DNA of 36,409 nucleotides from Desulfovibrio sp. (GTDB lineage: Bacteria > Desulfobacterota > Desulfovibrionia > Desulfovibrionales > Desulfovibrionaceae), in contig JAITHT010000027.1 in NCBI GenBank assembly GCA_031279825.1, positions 1-36,409 on the forward strand, read 5' to 3'. Made by a program: the position numbers and the translations under genes. This document shows, one piece after another, positions 34,546 through 36,409 of this stretch (its first letter is position 1; each line of letters starts with the position of its first letter). The notes under the pieces were generated by a model. The model had not been told where the DNA came from and ran no database searches. It saw only the letters and a list, made by a program, of their open reading frames with translations.

Positions 34546-35061
34546 TCAAATCGTTTTTTCCGGTTTTATAAGCACATCGGCATAAAAATTTTCAATAAGG
34601 GCTTTGACATCATCCACATGCCGATTAAGGACGCGAGAAAGTTCCGAGGTCACAAGAGCCATAGCTTGTTCCAGAAGACGACGCTCGCCGAAAGACAACT
34701 CTTTTTCCCCGCTAAGCAAAATAAGTTCTTTAAGGACATAACCGACATCAAGCAGTGAGGCGCTTTTGAGACGTTCTGAATATGCCCTGTAACGACGGTT
34801 CCAATTCTGTCCAGAATAACCGGTAAAGGTGCTGCGATCCTGAAGGGCGTCAAGTACCGCATCTGCCTCAGAAGTTGAACAAAGCGTGCGCAATCCAAGA
34901 GTCGTCGCATTGTTTACCGGCACCATAACGGTAATGTTGTTTGTAAAAAAACGGATGATGTAAAATTCAGCTTCATACCCTCCTACTTGCTGGCGCTCAA
35001 GACGCTCAATCACGCCGACGCCTTGCGCAGGATAGACTACGAGTTGATCGGGAACATACAC
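34546..35061 (-). CDS. carD: CarD/CdnL-type RNA polymerase-binding transcription regulator
   Basis: This 171-residue protein binds the RNA polymerase beta subunit and stabilises open promoter complexes. The N-terminal CarD/TRCF Tudor-like domain is evident (DQLVVYPAQGVGVIERLE, VMVPVNNATTLGLR), followed by the helical DNA-binding domain (NWNRRYRAYSERLKS, LSFGERRLLEQAMALVTSEL). The true start is GTG at 35059-35061 because AAGGAG lies seven bases upstream and the family begins at this point. The open frame extends 93 codons further without support. A strong promoter lies upstream at 35222-35250, leaving a leader of about 150 bases. Confidence 0.93.
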   Translation of the reverse strand: MYVPDQLVVYPAQGVGVIERLERQQVGGYEAEFYIIRFFTNNITVMVPVNNATTLGLRTLCSTSEADAVLDALQDRSTFTGYSGQNWNRRYRAYSERLKSASLLDVGYVLKELILLSGEKELSFGERRLLEQAMALVTSELSRVLNRHVDDVKALIENFYADVLIKPEKTI

Positions 35062-35221
35062 AAGTAAACTCCTTGAAATCCAACAAAATAATACTTGATT
35101 AGTTTTGCAGGAGAACACCGCAATGAGAAGAATGGATGCAATAGGGCGGCGTATGACAGATGAAAATCCTGATGAGGATATCTTGTCGCGGTTATGGTGA
35201 GTTTGAGTTATTACCTTTTGT

Positions 35222-35250
35222 ATTATATACCACATTGGCGTGTTCGTCCA
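35222..35250 (-). promoter_or_regulatory. Predicted strong promoter of carD
   Basis: On the minus strand TGGACG (plus 35245-35250) and a consensus TATAAT (plus 35222-35227) are spaced by exactly 17 bases. Transcription would start near 35215. The IS630 element ends about 75 bases upstream of the -35 box. Confidence 0.65.
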
Positions 35251-35303
35251 GCATTTGATCGGATTTCCAGCAATTCTCATTATGGCTTTTTTGATTCGTT
35301 CCA

Positions 35304-35322
35304 GGGAGGTTTTATGCCTCCC
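35304..35322. repeat. Short hairpin next to the IS630 left end
   Basis: GGGAGG (35304-35309) pairs with CCTCCC (35317-35322) around a 7-base loop. There is no adjacent T-run. It lies just outside the IS end at about 35327, so it may be a leftover terminator of the gene that preceded carD before the insertion. Confidence 0.3.
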
Positions 35323-35325
35323 AGC

Positions 35326-36409
35326 TAGTGTTGCGTCCATGAAATTCGTAGATATTTAAGCGGCCAGGGGCTTGCCGGTATATGTCCACTGAAATGGCCT
35401 GGCCCGAAGTTGGTTATAGTTTTTGATGTAGCACATAATCTGCTCCACCAAGGCCCGCTTGCCCGGCCAGACTCCTCCGCGCAATACGTCACGCGTGAAA
35501 ATATTAAACCATATCTCGATCTGATTCAGCCAGAAGGCGTAAGTCGGCGTAAAATGGAGCGTCAGGCGCCTTCTTTTGGCTACCCACTTGCGCACGTCTT
35601 CCTGTTTGTGTGTTGACAGATTGTCCACTATTACATGGAGTTGCCGACTTGGATATTGACGGTAGAAGCGTTTCAAAAAACGTAGAAACTCCAGGCTGTT
35701 GGCGCTATCTACGCATTTGCCTGTTGTCGCGCCTTCGTGCACGGCTAGAGCGGCAAGGAGGCAGGTTGTGCCGTTTCGTTTGTATAGTCGCTGTTAGCCT
35801 GGCGGGATCATCAGGCCGCATCGGCAATACGGGCTGGGTTCTGTCAAGCGCTTGAATTTGCGACTTTTCATCAACACAAAGCACCAAAGCATTCTCCGGC
35901 GGAGACAAGTAAAGGCCGATTATAGCGGCTTGCTTTTCCGCAAACTCAGGATCCGGGCTCTTTCCGCACCAGTACCTGATTTTGTGCGGTTTTATGGCGC
36001 CTGCCGCGAGAATTTGCTGTACCGTTGATTTACCATACCCGGTCGCTTCGGCAAGTTTTCGCACGCTCCAACGCGTACTCCCGTCAACAGGAGTGCTGTA
36101 AGCCAGTGCGATAACTCCCGTTCTTTCTTCCGGTGCTATTTTTTGCCGACGTCCCCGGCCCGCTTTGTCGTAAAGGCCGTCAACGCCCAACTTGAGAAAC
36201 CGCTTGCGCCATTTCAGACAACTTTGCCGGTTCAGGCCGACGTGTTCCTGCATGGCCTTCACTCCCACCCCTTGAGCCGCAAGAAGAATCAGCTTTGCAC
36301 GAAGAACGGGGCGCTGTTCTGTTTTTCCTGAGTTTGCCCACATTTTCAGAGTGGATCCCTGCTCTTCGCTCAATGCAACTCGGATACATGGCCGCATAAC
36401 AAACTCCTT
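35326..36409 (-). mobile_element. IS630-family insertion sequence, right end outside window
   Basis: The left boundary is placed at TA (35326-35327) followed by GTGTTGCGTCCATGAAATTC. That matches the TA-target habit of IS630 elements and precedes the transposase stop by about 30 bases. The right end is cut by the window edge, so the terminal repeat and TA duplication cannot be confirmed. The element contains only a transposase, split into two frames. Confidence 0.75.
35356..36397 (-). pseudogene. IS630 transposase split by a +1 frameshift
   Basis: The upstream part (36397-35705, 230 codons) has the helix-turn-helix (GVGVKAMQEHVGLNRQSCLKWRKRF) and the first catalytic Asp in LVLCVDEKSQIQALDRTQP. 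The downstream part (from about 35780 to 35356) holds the second Asp in VIVDNLSTHK and the Glu in FWLNQIEIWFN. The frames differ by +1, and reading across the junction gives a coherent ...YKRNGTTCLLAAL... sequence. The motif is otherwise intact. Some IS630 elements use programmed -1 shifting, but the direction here is +1 with no slippery run, so I favour recent decay. AAGGAG lies before the ATG at the window edge. Confidence 0.8.

Noticed and set aside
35062-35340. N-terminal extension of 93 codons on carD
   Set aside because: AAGGAG precedes the GTG at 35061, the CarD domain begins there, and the predicted promoter lies inside the extension.
35705-35742. Programmed -1 frameshift in the IS630 transposase
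   Set aside because: The downstream frame is +1 relative to the upstream one and I see no A-rich slippery heptamer in the overlap.

Overview
The window looks like a chromosomal segment of a Gram-negative sulfate-reducer-type deltaproteobacterium, most likely Desulfovibrionaceae. The evidence is the protein content: a PxxKW cysteine-rich protein, a CarD regulator near rho, a CTC-type bL25, tRNA-Gln next to prs, a PpiD-type periplasmic foldase, and an outer-membrane barrel with a terminal aromatic residue. The placement is inferred from gene content and protein style, not from a database search. Base composition is moderate and most genes have clear Shine-Dalgarno sites.

Layout. (1) 327-3939, plus strand: a sigma-54 activator with a degenerate receiver domain, then a ppiD-like foldase. 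(2) 4113-15510, minus strand: a long housekeeping run. In transcription order it holds a small secreted protein, a GT2 glycosyltransferase, a TVP38/DedA-type membrane protein, a MATE exporter, a PxxKW protein, an M20 peptidase, an unlisted 54-codon ORF coupled to a DUF1287 protein, hslV, ispE, tRNA-Gln, prs, rplY, pth and a hypothetical gene. Two good intrinsic terminators, after tRNA-Gln and after rplY, divide it. (3) 15876-30553, plus strand: typA and a PlsC-like acyltransferase; then a surface and signalling cluster of two FecR-domain paralogues, a TPR plus beta-barrel (Slam-like) outer-membrane protein, a CHASE2/HD-GYP protein and a GT4 glycosyltransferase; then pgk, sppA and malQ. (4) 30798-36397, minus strand: a glycosyltransferase, a small hypothetical gene, rho, a 0.8-kb gene-free stretch, carD, and a frameshifted IS630-family element at the right edge.

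The most interesting coding locus is fecR-fecR-Slam-like-CHASE2/HD-GYP (18772-24920). The last two genes abut with no spacer, and the second FecR protein carries a Gly/Ser-rich beta-type C-terminal domain that its paralogue lacks. This suggests an exported protein, its outer-membrane translocator and a cyclic-di-GMP output in one operon. The most interesting noncoding signal is a pair of about 155-bp structured elements (11123-11276 and 33888-34046). They have inverted termini and hairpins whose stems vary in a compensatory way. A second, TA-flanked miniature element lies at 11816-11947, with relatives near 3983-4077 and 34231-34371. The ends of both families resemble the TA-flanked end of the local IS630 element in style, so they may be nonautonomous passengers of IS630/mariner-type transposases.
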